In this document: positions 1 through 8,009 of the stretch, piece by piece | Numbering within the stretch: the first letter of the stretch is position 1 | Layout of the letters: each line of letters starts with the position of its first letter | Notes under the pieces: generated by a model | Database searches by the model: none | The model's input: the letters and a program-made list of their open reading frames with translations, nothing else | What the model was told of the DNA's origin: nothing | Translations under genes and position numbers: made by a program | Assembly: GCA_011391405.1 (NCBI GenBank) | Contig: JAABQQ010000088.1 | Span: forward strand, 1 to 42,632 | Length of the DNA stretch: 42,632 bases | Source: Gammaproteobacteria bacterium | GTDB lineage: Bacteria; Pseudomonadota; Gammaproteobacteria; Steroidobacterales; Steroidobacteraceae | Direction: 5' to 3'

Positions 1-1380
1 CTGGCAAGCAGGCTGGCGCAGCCGGACTGGAGGCCCGATTTCGGCCCGGCCAGGCACAATCCGTTGTCCGGCGCCTACATCATCGGCGCGCGCGAGTTCC
101 TGATCGCCTACAACGTCAACCTTGCAACCACCGACAAGCGGTACGCGGACGACATCGCCTACAACCTGCGCGAGCGCGGCCGCCACAAGCGCAGCGGCAA
201 CGTCGCGCCTTTCTACTACAAGGGCGAGGTGGTGGTGTTCGGCGAGGACCGCTTCCCCTGCGGCGCCTGCGATCACGTCGCGAAGTCATGGGACGCGCTT
301 GCGGCTCATTACCGCGACGCCCACGACAGGGACCTGGCCGCCCGCTACGCTGCACTCGACTACCCGGCGGAAGCGGTCGCGGGAAGGCCCGTGTACGCGG
401 ACGGCCGCTTCTCGCACGTCAAGGCGGTCGGCTGGGTGGTCGACAAGTACCGTCGCGCGCAGATCTCCATCAACCTGACCGACTTCAAGGTGACGCCGGC
501 CCATGCGGTGCTGGAGGCCGCGCGGGAAGAGGCCGCGCTGCGCGGCATCGTCGTCACCGGTTCCGAGATCGTCGGCGTGGTGCCGTTCGACGCCATGCTG
601 GCGTCCGGCCGCCACTACCTGCGTCGCATGCGCAAATCCACCGGGCTCCCCCTGGGCGACGTGATCGAAACCGCGGTGCAGGCCATGGGCCTGCGCGACG
701 TCGCGCCATTCGAAACGGAAAAGAAGGTACTGGGCATGCCCCGCCCCGCCGGTGACCTGGTCCGCAAGACAGTCGGCGAGTTCGTCGACGAGGTCTCGCG
801 CGACACGCCAGCTCCAGGCGGCGGTTCGATCGCGGCGCTGTCGGGCTCGATTGGCGCAGCGCTGGCCGCGATGGTCGCGAACCTCACGGCCGGCAAAGCG
901 GAGTTTGCCGACCGCTACGAGGAACTGGACGGGCTTGCCGCCAGGGCGCAGGATCTCAAGGACCTGCTGCTGGCCGCGGTCGACGCGGACACGCAGGCCT
1001 TCAACGGTGTCATGGACGCCCTGCGCATGCCGAAAGACACATCGGACCAGAAGTCCGCGCGCAGCCAGGCGCTCCAGTCCGGCTACAGGCACGCGACCGA
1101 GGTCCCGTTGCAGACCGCCCGGCATTGTCATGCGGCACTGGAACTGTGCCTGCTGGCCGCGCGCTGCGGCAACGACGTCATGATTACCGATGCCGGAGTC
1201 GGCGCCCTGGTCGCCCACGCGGGGGTGAAGGGTGCGGCCTACAACGCGCGCATCAACCTGAAATCGATCAAGGATCCCGAATTCGTCGCGCGCGCCGGCG
1301 CCGAGATCGCTCACCTCCTCGACGAGAGCCGGGGCATGGCCGACCTCGTCGAACGCGAGGTCGAGCGCGTAGTGGGCTGA
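1..1380 (+). CDS. ftcD: Bifunctional glutamate formimidoyltransferase / formimidoyl-THF cyclodeaminase, 5'-truncated by window edge
   Basis: The frame is open from base 1, and residues encoded before the TTG at 64 continue the family (a PDFGP motif followed by GAYIIGAREFLIAYNVNL), so the true start lies upstream of the window. The N-terminal part is formiminotransferase, which moves the formimino group of N-formimino-glutamate to tetrahydrofolate. The C-terminal part, from about codon 230 of the open segment (VGEFVDEVSRDTPAPGGGS, then a glycine/alanine-rich helical stretch), is the cyclodeaminase that releases ammonia and leaves 5,10-methenyl-THF. The nearby same-strand hutU, which catalyses an earlier step of histidine degradation, supports the assignment. 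The identity is secure; only the 5' end is missing. The reading frame is intact to its TGA. Confidence 0.93.
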   Translation: MASRLAQPDWRPDFGPARHNPLSGAYIIGAREFLIAYNVNLATTDKRYADDIAYNLRERGRHKRSGNVAPFYYKGEVVVFGEDRFPCGACDHVAKSWDALAAHYRDAHDRDLAARYAALDYPAEAVAGRPVYADGRFSHVKAVGWVVDKYRRAQISINLTDFKVTPAHAVLEAAREEAALRGIVVTGSEIVGVVPFDAMLASGRHYLRRMRKSTGLPLGDVIETAVQAMGLRDVAPFETEKKVLGMPRPAGDLVRKTVGEFVDEVSRDTPAPGGGSIAALSGSIGAALAAMVANLTAGKAEFADRYEELDGLAARAQDLKDLLLAAVDADTQAFNGVMDALRMPKDTSDQKSARSQALQSGYRHATEVPLQTARHCHAALELCLLAARCGNDVMITDAGVGALVAHAGVKGAAYNARINLKSIKDPEFVARAGAEIAHLLDESRGMADLVEREVERVVG

Positions 1381-1470
1381 TCTTCAGGACGCCCGCCGCC
1401 CAGCTCGTCCACTCGGCCGCAACACTCCGGCTGGTGCTGTCAGCTTGACTCTGACGCATTCTGCGTTCCG

Positions 1471-1516
1471 GGGCAGGGACGGAATCGAACCATCGCCACG
1501 CGGATTTTCAATCCGA
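1471..1516 (-). other. tRNA-like 3'-half fragment (tRNA-Phe-like)
   Basis: Read on the minus strand, this stretch has an anticodon-type hairpin with loop TTGAAAA (GAA anticodon, as in tRNA-Phe) and a 4-bp stem closed by a fifth mismatched pair. A 5-nt variable region follows, then a 5-bp T-stem carrying the loop TTCGATT, then seven bases standing where an acceptor 3' strand would be. The spacing is exactly that of a tRNA. No matching acceptor 5' strand, D-arm or encoded CCA is visible, so it is not a functional tRNA. Integrating elements often leave such 3' halves at attachment sites, which is one explanation. A chance match to the internal B-box cannot be excluded. Confidence 0.38.
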
Positions 1517-1579
1517 CGGAGAGCCTGGTTCGGCGACACTGTAGACTCTTAGCTCCCGCGCCGCACGGGGACATCGACT

Positions 1580-1813
1580 GTGGATCTTTCGGCTTGTTGT
1601 GCGTGGCGCCACGCGCCCAGATTGGCGCGACAACTCGCAGCGCTTGATGTCGCCCGCCAACCGTCGGACATGAACGTCCCTGGCTGGGGATTGCACACCC
1701 TCAAGGGAAAGCTTTCGAACCACTGGAGCGTGAGTGTCAGCGGAAACTGGCGGCTGACATTCGCATTCAATGACGGCGACGTGGAACTCGTCGATTATCA
1801 GGACTATCACTGA
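1580..1813 (+). CDS. higB: HigB/RelE-family toxin, N-terminus atypical
   Basis: A 77-residue protein whose residues from about 14 onward match the HigB family closely (LAALDVARQPSDMNVPGW, then HTLKGK, WSVSVSGNWRLTF and the terminal VDYQDYH). HigB toxins are ribosome-dependent mRNA interferases. The family usually has about 90 residues; the typical start with an SF(R/K)H(K/R)GL-type motif is absent and replaced by 13 unrelated residues after a GTG. None of the three forward frames upstream supplies the missing part, so the 5' end looks replaced or eroded and activity is uncertain. It lies 7 bp before higA, the usual toxin-first order. Confidence 0.8.
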   Translation: MDLSACCAWRHAPRLARQLAALDVARQPSDMNVPGWGLHTLKGKLSNHWSVSVSGNWRLTFAFNDGDVELVDYQDYH

Positions 1814-1820
1814 GGTTTCC

Positions 1821-2141
1821 ATGAGCGAGATGCACAACCCCCCTCACCCCGGCCTGACCCTGCGGGATGACGTGCTGCCGGCACTCGGCCTGCAGATTGT
1901 CGAAGCTGCGGCTCAGTTGGGCGTGGATCGCACTACCCTCTCGAAGGTCGTCAACGGCCGCGCTGCTATCAGCCCCGCGATGGCGCTGCGCATCGAGCGT
2001 TGGCTCGGGCGCGATCGCGGTGGTGCGGCAGAGCGGTGGCTTGCGCAGCAAACCGCCTATGATCTCTGGCAGGCACGAGCGAACCTCAAGAAGACCAAGG
2101 CCCTCGCTGGCGTGAGGTCAGCGGGTCGTCGAGCCGCGTGA
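1821..2141 (+). CDS. higA: HigA-type antitoxin, XRE/HTH family
   Basis: A 106-residue HigA-like protein. It starts at the ATG giving MSEMHNPPHPG; the segment HPGLTLRDDVLPALGL and the helix-turn-helix that follows (LGVDRTTLSKVVNGRAAISPAMALRIE, about residues 35-60) are diagnostic. HigA binds and neutralises HigB and represses the operon through its HTH. A longer reading from 1770 would overlap higB by 44 bp and add residues foreign to the family, so it was not chosen. The C-terminus (about residues 75-106) is lysine/arginine-rich. The gene is complete and in the expected place behind higB. Confidence 0.9.
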   Translation: MSEMHNPPHPGLTLRDDVLPALGLQIVEAAAQLGVDRTTLSKVVNGRAAISPAMALRIERWLGRDRGGAAERWLAQQTAYDLWQARANLKKTKALAGVRSAGRRAA

Positions 2142-2142
2142 T

Positions 2143-2298
2143 TTAGAACCACTCGAACAGTGCACCGATCGGCTGCAGCGTCGCCACCGGGATGTCGCCG
2201 AGCCAGCCCGTCTCCTGACCCAGCGCACCTGTGCCGACCGGACACGCCGAGCCTGAATCCAACCGTGGCAGGGATGCTATAAGGCGCGCATGAACGAC
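2143..2298 (-). pseudogene. Possible remnant of the 3' end of an unidentified gene
   Basis: On the minus strand this short frame is open and ends in a protein-like tail (GDIPVATLQPIGALFEWF, then TAA at 2143-2145). It has no convincing start and runs into the hutU start region. The residue pattern looks like a real C-terminus rather than random GC-rich translation, but I do not recognise the family. It also fills most of the 148-bp gap between higA and hutU. It could be a scar left when the toxin-antitoxin pair arrived, or it could be chance. Confidence 0.2.
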
Positions 2299-3966
2299 TC
2301 AAACCGCTACCGGACCCAGCGAGGTCCGATCCGCGCGGCCCGCGGCACGGAACTCACCGCGCGCAGCTGGCTCACCGAAGCGCCGTTGCGCATGTTGATG
2401 AACAACCTCGATCCGGACGTCGCCGAACGCCCGGACGAGCTGGTCGTGTACGGCGGCATCGGCCGCGCCGCGCGCGACTGGGAAAGTTATGACCGCATCG
2501 TGCGCTGCCTGCGCGAACTCGGCGACGACGAAACGCTGCTGGTGCAGTCGGGCAAGCCCGTCGGCGTGTTCCGCACACACACGGACGCGCCGCGCGTCCT
2601 GATCGCGAACTCGAACCTCGTCGGCCGCTGGGCCACCTGGGACCACTTCAACGAGCTCGATCGCAAGGGGCTCATGATGTACGGCCAGATGACGGCCGGC
2701 TCCTGGATCTACATCGGCAGCCAGGGCATCGTGCAAGGCACGTACGAGACCTTCGTCGAGATGGGCCGCCAGCACTACGGCGGCAACCTGACCGGCAAGT
2801 GGATTCTCACCGCGGGCCTCGGCGGCATGGGTGGCGCGCAGCCGCTCGCGGCGACCATGGCAGGCGCCTCGATGCTCGCGATCGAGTGCCGCCGGGATCG
2901 GATCAAGAAGCGCCTCGAAACGCGTTATCTCGACGTCGGCGTCGAATCGCTCGACGAGGCACTCGAACTGATCGCACGTGCGACGCGCGAGGGCAAGGCG
3001 ATCTCGGTCGGCCTGCTCGGTAACGCGGCAGAACTGCTGCCCGAGATGTTGCGGCGCGGGGTGCGCCCGGACGCGGTGACGGACCAGACGTCGGCGCACG
3101 ATCCGATCAATGGTTACTTGCCGGCAGGCTGGACCGTCGAGCAGTGGGACAAGCTGCGCGCCAGCGACCCTGCGGCGGTCGCAAGCGCGGCGCGTAAGTC
3201 GATGGCGAAGCACGTGCAGGCCATGCTCGATTTCCAGCAACTCGGCATCCCGACCTTCGATTACGGCAACAACATCCGGCAGGTCGCGTTCGACGAGGGC
3301 GTCAGGAACGCGTTCGATTTCCCGGGCTTCGTACCCGCGTACGTGCGACCGCTGTTCTGCCGCGGCATTGGTCCGTTCCGCTGGGCTGCACTCTCCGGTG
3401 ATCCCGAGGACATCCACCGCACCGATGCCAAGGTGAAGGAGATGATCCCGGACGATCCGCACCTGCACCGCTGGCTCGACATGGCGCGTGAGCGCATCCA
3501 GTTCCAGGGCCTGCCTGCCCGCATCTGCTGGGTGGGACTCGGCCAGCGTCATCGGCTCGGCCTGGCGTTCAACGAGATGGTGCGGCGCGGCGAACTCAAG
3601 GCGCCGATCGTGATCGGGCGCGATCACCTCGACTCCGGTTCCGTCGCGAGTCCCAACCGCGAAACCGAAGCGATGAAGGATGGCTCCGATGCCGTTGCCG
3701 ACTGGCCGCTGCTCAATGCGTTGCTGAATACGGCGAGCGGTGCGACGTGGGTGTCGATCCACCACGGCGGCGGTGTCGGCATCGGTTACTCGCAGCACTC
3801 CGGCGTCGTCATCTGTTGCGATGGAACGGCTGCCGCGGCACGACGCATCGAGCGCGTGCTGTGGAACGACCCGGCGACCGGCGTGATGCGTCATGCGGAT
3901 GCGGGTTACGAGATCGCCGTCGACTGCGCGCGCGCGAACAACCTGAACCTCCCTTTCCTCGATTGA
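2290..3966 (+). CDS. hutU: Urocanate hydratase
   Basis: A 558-residue protein, the usual length for HutU. The enzyme adds water to urocanate to form 4-imidazolone-5-propionate, the second step of histidine degradation, with tightly bound NAD+ acting as electrophile. Visible marks are the [11 protein letters not shown] segment near residue 55, the NAD-binding glycine cluster [10 protein letters not shown] from about residue 176, the conserved [13 protein letters not shown] containing Cys413 (equivalent of the active-site cysteine), and the C-terminal [15 protein letters not shown] and NETGV-type region. The start ATG follows a weak AAGG at 2282-2285. hutH, hutI and hutG-type genes are not in the window; the FTCD gene upstream on the same strand handles the later formimino step. 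Confidence 0.97.
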   Translation: MNDSNRYRTQRGPIRAARGTELTARSWLTEAPLRMLMNNLDPDVAERPDELVVYGGIGRAARDWESYDRIVRCLRELGDDETLLVQSGKPVGVFRTHTDAPRVLIANSNLVGRWATWDHFNELDRKGLMMYGQMTAGSWIYIGSQGIVQGTYETFVEMGRQHYGGNLTGKWILTAGLGGMGGAQPLAATMAGASMLAIECRRDRIKKRLETRYLDVGVESLDEALELIARATREGKAISVGLLGNAAELLPEMLRRGVRPDAVTDQTSAHDPINGYLPAGWTVEQWDKLRASDPAAVASAARKSMAKHVQAMLDFQQLGIPTFDYGNNIRQVAFDEGVRNAFDFPGFVPAYVRPLFCRGIGPFRWAALSGDPEDIHRTDAKVKEMIPDDPHLHRWLDMARERIQFQGLPARICWVGLGQRHRLGLAFNEMVRRGELKAPIVIGRDHLDSGSVASPNRETEAMKDGSDAVADWPLLNALLNTASGATWVSIHHGGGVGIGYSQHSGVVICCDGTAAAARRIERVLWNDPATGVMRHADAGYEIAVDCARANNLNLPFLD

Positions 3967-3989
3967 CGGCACCACTGTCGCCGGTTTCA

Positions 3990-4115
3990 CTGTCCTTCCT
4001 GTCCTTCCTGTCCTTCCTGTCCTTCCTGTCCTTCCTGTCCTTCCTGTCCTTCCTGTCCTTCCTGTCCTTCCTGCCCTTCCTGCCCTTCCTGCCCTTCCTC
4101 CCCTTCCTCCCCTTC
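3990..4115. repeat. Fourteen 9-bp tandem repeats between convergent genes
   Basis: The array starts 23 bp after the hutU stop and ends directly at the stop codon of the minus-strand flavoprotein gene. There are nine copies of CTGTCCTTC, then three of CTGCCCTTC, then two of CTCCCCTTC, 126 bp in all with no interruption. The unit is a multiple of three, so it adds no stops in most frames and creates spurious long ORFs on both strands. The strand bias is extreme: pyrimidine-rich on the plus strand, purine-rich on the minus. Such arrays change length by replication slippage. Confidence 0.97.
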
Positions 4116-5741
4116 CTAGATCTCCTCCGGCTGCGTCCGGATCGCGCCGCAAGGGCACTCCGAGACGCATAGCCCACAGCCTTTGCAATAGTCGTAGTTG
4201 AACGCGTAGCGGTTGCCGGCGCCAAGCTTGATGACGGCGTTGTCAGGGCAGACGCCGTAGCAGTTGTCGCACTCGAAGCAATTGCCGCAGCTCAGGCAGC
4301 GCCGTGCTTCGAATTGCGCGGTCGCAGGATCGAATCCGCCGACCACTTCCTCGAATGTCGACTGCCTGCGCACCATGTCGAGCACCGGACGCTGCGCTTT
4401 CGGCGCATCCGAGTAGTACCAGGTGTTGAGTTTGTCGAACGAGGCGATTTCGTGGCGCTGCGGATGCGTCCACGTTTCGCCACGCAGCCAGGCGTCGATG
4501 TTGCGAGCGGCGAGCTTGCCATGACCGATGCCGACCGTGACCGTGCGTTCGCCCGGCACCATGTCGCCGCCGGCGAAGATGCCGGGATGACCCGTCATCA
4601 TGTTTGCGTCGACCTTGACCACGCCGCCGTCGATCTCGAGGCCGGGCACGCCGTCGAGCAGCGAGAGATCCACGTCCTGACCGAGCGCGAGCACGACCGA
4701 GTCGGCTGCCAGCGTCTCGAACTCCCCGGTCGGCTGCGCCATGCCTTTATCGTCGAGCGTCATCTTCTCGACCGTGATCGACGACTCGCCGGCTTCGCGG
4801 ATCGTCGAGAGCCACTTCACCAGCACGCCTTCCTGCAACGCTTCTTCGAGCTCGGCGTCGTGTGCCGGCATCTTTTCGCGTGTGCGTCGGTAGACGATCA
4901 CCGATTCCTCGGCGCCAAGTCGCTTGGCGGTCCGTGCGACGTCGAGTGCGGTGTTGCCGCCGCCGTATACCACGACTCGGCGGCCGAGCAGGGGTCGGTC
5001 TTCGCCTTCCATGCTGCGCAGGACCTCGACCGCGTCGAGCATCCTGCCGGCGCTGCCGGCCGGCAGGTAAGCGCGCTTGGCGATGTGAGCGCCCACGGCC
5101 AGGAACACTGCGTCGTAGTGACCGTCGCGCTTTGCCGCCAGCACATCGTCCACTTTGGCGTTCAGCTCGATCGATACGCCGAGCGCGGCGATACGCGCGA
5201 TCTCGGCGTCGAGCACTGCGCGCGGCAGGCGATACTTCGGGATCCCGAAGCGCATCATGCCACCGGCGAGCGGGCCGGCCTCACGGACCGTCACGGTGTG
5301 TCCGACGCGCGCGAGCTGGTAGGCGGCAGACAGGCCGGAGGGCCCCGCGCCAACCACCAGCACACGCATGCCGGTCGACTTTGCCGGTGGCGTGAATTTC
5401 CAGCCGTGCTTGAGCGCCTCGTCGCCGATGAAACGCTCGATCGCATTGACGCCGACGCATTCGTCCAGTTGCGCGCGGTTGCACGCCGTTTCACAAGGGT
5501 GGTAGCAGACGCGACCCATGCACGCCGGCAGCGGATTGGCTTCGGTGAGCAGTCGCCACGCCTTTTCATAGTCGCCGGATTCGGCGTGAAACAGCCAGCC
5601 CTGGATGTTCTCGCCCGACGGGCACGCGTCGTTGCAGGGCGGCAGGCGGTCGACGTAGACGGGACGCACCGTGCGCCACGAACCCGTGTGGTTGGCAAGG
5701 CTCGAGCCGGGGTCGAGCGTGATCGCAAACGGTTTCTTCAC
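4116..5741 (-). CDS. GltD-like FAD/NAD(P) flavoprotein fused to a 2[4Fe-4S] ferredoxin, electron-transfer subunit of a 2-oxoacid oxidoreductase
   Basis: A 541-residue protein. The N-terminal domain has the GltD/DPYD-type cysteines (Cys36, Cys40, and CMGRVCYHPCETAC at 74-87). Next comes an FAD-binding GAGPSGLSAA at 131-140, then an NAD(P)-binding segment with GGGNTALDVA. The C-terminal 60 residues form a classical ferredoxin with two CxxCxxCxxxCP motifs (Cys488-498 and Cys519-529). This combination links 2-oxoacid oxidation to NAD(P), as the GltD-like subunit does in phenylglyoxylate:NAD oxidoreductase. The separate small delta (ferredoxin) subunit is missing from the operon, and the C-terminal domain evidently takes its place. 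The start overlaps the beta-subunit stop by 4 bp, so it is the last gene of the operon. Confidence 0.88.
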   Translation of the reverse strand: MKKPFAITLDPGSSLANHTGSWRTVRPVYVDRLPPCNDACPSGENIQGWLFHAESGDYEKAWRLLTEANPLPACMGRVCYHPCETACNRAQLDECVGVNAIERFIGDEALKHGWKFTPPAKSTGMRVLVVGAGPSGLSAAYQLARVGHTVTVREAGPLAGGMMRFGIPKYRLPRAVLDAEIARIAALGVSIELNAKVDDVLAAKRDGHYDAVFLAVGAHIAKRAYLPAGSAGRMLDAVEVLRSMEGEDRPLLGRRVVVYGGGNTALDVARTAKRLGAEESVIVYRRTREKMPAHDAELEEALQEGVLVKWLSTIREAGESSITVEKMTLDDKGMAQPTGEFETLAADSVVLALGQDVDLSLLDGVPGLEIDGGVVKVDANMMTGHPGIFAGGDMVPGERTVTVGIGHGKLAARNIDAWLRGETWTHPQRHEIASFDKLNTWYYSDAPKAQRPVLDMVRRQSTFEEVVGGFDPATAQFEARRCLSCGNCFECDNCYGVCPDNAVIKLGAGNRYAFNYDYCKGCGLCVSECPCGAIRTQPEEI

Positions 5742-6745
5742 TGCGCGTCCTCCGCGTCGCCCACCAGGCCAAAGCGCTGCACGTTGCGATCTGCCAACGC
5801 CTGGATCCGTGCGACGAGGTCTGCATGTCCCGGCGGCTTGAACAGATGCGCGAACCGGGTCTGCGGCTTCAGGTAATTCTCGACCGGCAACTGCCGCCGG
5901 ATCTTCGATACGTTCGTCACTTCACCGTGCTCGGCCTCGAAGACTGGAAACAAAGCCGTCTCCTGCGCGAGCCGCGCCATCTTGATGGTTTCGGCGGAAC
6001 CGTGACCCCAGCCGAGCGGGCAGGGCACGAGCACGTGGATGTAGCGCGCGCCGCGGAATTCCATCGCTCGCCGCACCTTGGCCTCGAGGTCGCGCAGCTC
6101 GGCGACGGTCGCCGTCGCGACGTAGGGAATCTCGTGGGCCATGGCGATGAGCGGCAGGTTCTTGCCCTGGCCGAAACGCGCGCCGGTCGATTCACCGACC
6201 GGCATCGTCGTGTTGGTTCGTGCAGCCGGCGGCGTCGCCGACGAACGCTGCACGCCCGTGTTCATGTACGCCTCGTTGTCGTAGCAGATGTAGAGCACGT
6301 CGTCGTTGCGTTCGAACATGCCTGACAGGCAGCCGAAGCCGATGTCGGTCGTCCCGCCGTCGCCACCCTGCGCGACGACACGCACGTCGCGCTTGCCCTG
6401 TACTCGCAGCGCCGCTGCGATCCCGGTACCGACGGCGGCGGCATTGCCGAACAGCGAGTGAATCCAGGGAATCTGCCACGACGTTTCGGGGTAGGGCGTC
6501 GAGAACACCTCCAGACAGCCGGTGGCGTTGGCCGCCACGAGTTGCCGGTTCGTCGCCGCCATCGCCGCATCGATCGCATAGCGCGCGCCGAGTGCTTCGC
6601 CGCAACCCTGGCACGCGCGGTGTCCTGAATTGAGCGAGTTGGTGCGCTCACGTCCCGATTGCACGGAGCGCTGCGCCTCCGGCAGCAGCCGGTTGCCGAC
6701 GGTGAAGGTGCCGGTCTGGTAGAAGCGAATGGGTTGATAGCTCAT
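5738..6745 (-). CDS. 2-oxoacid:acceptor oxidoreductase, beta (thiamine-diphosphate) subunit
   Basis: A 335-residue TPP-binding subunit of the pyruvate/2-oxoacid:ferredoxin oxidoreductase superfamily. GDGG at 128-131 with Asn157 in YDNEAYMNTG is the TPP/Mg motif. Cysteines for the proximal [4Fe-4S] cluster are Cys45 and Cys48 (HRACQGCGEA), Cys77 (TGCLEV) and Cys242 (PCPLGWGH). The enzyme decarboxylates a 2-oxoacid to its acyl-CoA and reduces an electron carrier. It follows the alpha subunit by 10 bp and overlaps the flavoprotein by 4 bp. The close resemblance of the set to the phenylglyoxylate enzyme is notable, but the substrate cannot be read from the sequence. Confidence 0.9.
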   Translation of the reverse strand: MSYQPIRFYQTGTFTVGNRLLPEAQRSVQSGRERTNSLNSGHRACQGCGEALGARYAIDAAMAATNRQLVAANATGCLEVFSTPYPETSWQIPWIHSLFGNAAAVGTGIAAALRVQGKRDVRVVAQGGDGGTTDIGFGCLSGMFERNDDVLYICYDNEAYMNTGVQRSSATPPAARTNTTMPVGESTGARFGQGKNLPLIAMAHEIPYVATATVAELRDLEAKVRRAMEFRGARYIHVLVPCPLGWGHGSAETIKMARLAQETALFPVFEAEHGEVTNVSKIRRQLPVENYLKPQTRFAHLFKPPGHADLVARIQALADRNVQRFGLVGDAEDAQ

Positions 6746-6755
6746 GCGTTGCGCC

Positions 6756-8009
6756 TCATCCGGTCTTCGCGGCGACGACGCCGAGGTCCTTGAGGATGCC
6801 TTCCGCGATCGGCCCCGAACGGCGCTGCACGCGCTCGCGTTCCAGCACGCGGTCGACCAGTGCCCGATCGAGATCGAGGAATGTGAGCGGCTCCAGCGAA
6901 TCGGTCAGGGCCTGCTCAAAGACGCGCCGCAGTGAGCCGCGCGTGATCGATCGACCGCCGAGGCCGGCGATCACCGTGTGTACGCGATCAGGCGAGCCAG
7001 AGAACGACGCCGAGACGTTGTTGCCGACGATGCCGCCCATGCCCACCGCCAGGCTCTTCTCGAGGACGACCACACGCTTCGCCCTTTGCAATGCATTGCG
7101 TACCGCGACGGACGGCCACGGCCGGAAGCACGTGATACCGAGCACGCCGATCCTGAATCCCTCGTCACGCATCATGTCGACTGTGTCCTTGATGGTGCCG
7201 AGCACGGACCCGAGGGCGACGACGATCACGTCGGCGTCGCTGGTGCGGTATTCGTGCACCAGCCCGCCACTGGGACGGCCGAACACGCGTCGAAATTCAT
7301 CCGCCCACGCGGGGATCAGTTCCAGTGCCTGCTGCTGCTTGGCGTGCGCGAGGTAGCGCACCTCCATGAACGCTTCGGGACCGACCATGGCGCCGATCGA
7401 GACTGGATCCGCGGGATCGAGCACCTGTCGCGGCTCGTACGGCGGCAGGTACGAATCCACTTGCGCCTGCGTCGGCATGTCCACGCGTTCGTAGGCGTGC
7501 GTCAGGATGAAGCCGTCCATGCACACCATGACCGGCAGCGAGAGTTCCTCCGCGAGCCGGAAGGCCTGGATGTGCAGGTCGAGCGCTTCCTGGTTGTCCT
7601 CGGCGAACAACTGCAGCCAGCCGCAGTCGCGCTGGCTGAGCGCATCGGTGTGATCGTTCCAGATGTTGATCGGTGCGCCGATCGCGCGGTTCGCGACCGT
7701 CATCACGATCGGCAGGCCGAGGCCCGCTGCGTTATAAACCGCTTCGGCCATGAACAGCAGTCCCTGGCTTGCCGTCGCCGTGTAGGCGCGGGCCCCGGTC
7801 GCCGAAGCACCGATCGCCACGGACATGGCCGCGAACTCGGACTCGACGTTGACGAACTCGCACGGTGCCAGCTCGCCGGCATCCACGCGCCGGCCGAGCG
7901 CTTCGACGATGTGCGTCTGCGGCGAAATCGGGTAGGCGCAGATGACCTGCGGACGGCAGAGCGCAATGGCTTCCGCGACCGCGGCCGAACCTTCAACCTG
8001 CTTCAGCAC
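6756..8009 (-). CDS. 2-oxoacid:acceptor oxidoreductase, alpha subunit
   Basis: A 417-residue alpha subunit. It begins with the family motif AYPISPQTHIVE (residues 24-35) and continues with the VESEFAAMS and TATASQGLLFMAEAVYNAAG segments that shape the active site with the beta subunit. Domain II follows, with GSVLGTIKDTVD near residue 275. The N-terminal half resembles what I recall of the phenylglyoxylate dehydrogenase alpha subunit more than typical pyruvate enzymes (NRAIGAPINIWNDHTDALSQRD), which hints at an aryl or bulky 2-oxoacid. That is inference. The gene start overlaps the gamma-subunit gene by 17 bp, indicating translational coupling. Confidence 0.92.
   Translation of the reverse strand: MLKQVEGSAAVAEAIALCRPQVICAYPISPQTHIVEALGRRVDAGELAPCEFVNVESEFAAMSVAIGASATGARAYTATASQGLLFMAEAVYNAAGLGLPIVMTVANRAIGAPINIWNDHTDALSQRDCGWLQLFAEDNQEALDLHIQAFRLAEELSLPVMVCMDGFILTHAYERVDMPTQAQVDSYLPPYEPRQVLDPADPVSIGAMVGPEAFMEVRYLAHAKQQQALELIPAWADEFRRVFGRPSGGLVHEYRTSDADVIVVALGSVLGTIKDTVDMMRDEGFRIGVLGITCFRPWPSVAVRNALQRAKRVVVLEKSLAVGMGGIVGNNVSASFSGSPDRVHTVIAGLGGRSITRGSLRRVFEQALTDSLEPLTFLDLDRALVDRVLERERVQRRSGPIAEGILKDLGVVAAKTG

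Noticed and set aside
1471-1545. Functional tRNA gene
   Set aside because: No D-arm and no acceptor 5' strand complementary to the 3' strand; only the 3' half resembles a tRNA.
3990-4115. CRISPR array
   Set aside because: The 9-bp units are contiguous, with no spacers and no cas genes nearby; it is a simple tandem repeat.
2299-4188. Long minus-strand open frame (629 codons) across hutU
   Set aside because: It is antisense to a clear urocanate hydratase and its start is a glycine/arginine/threonine repeat made by the 9-bp tandem array; no protein family is visible.
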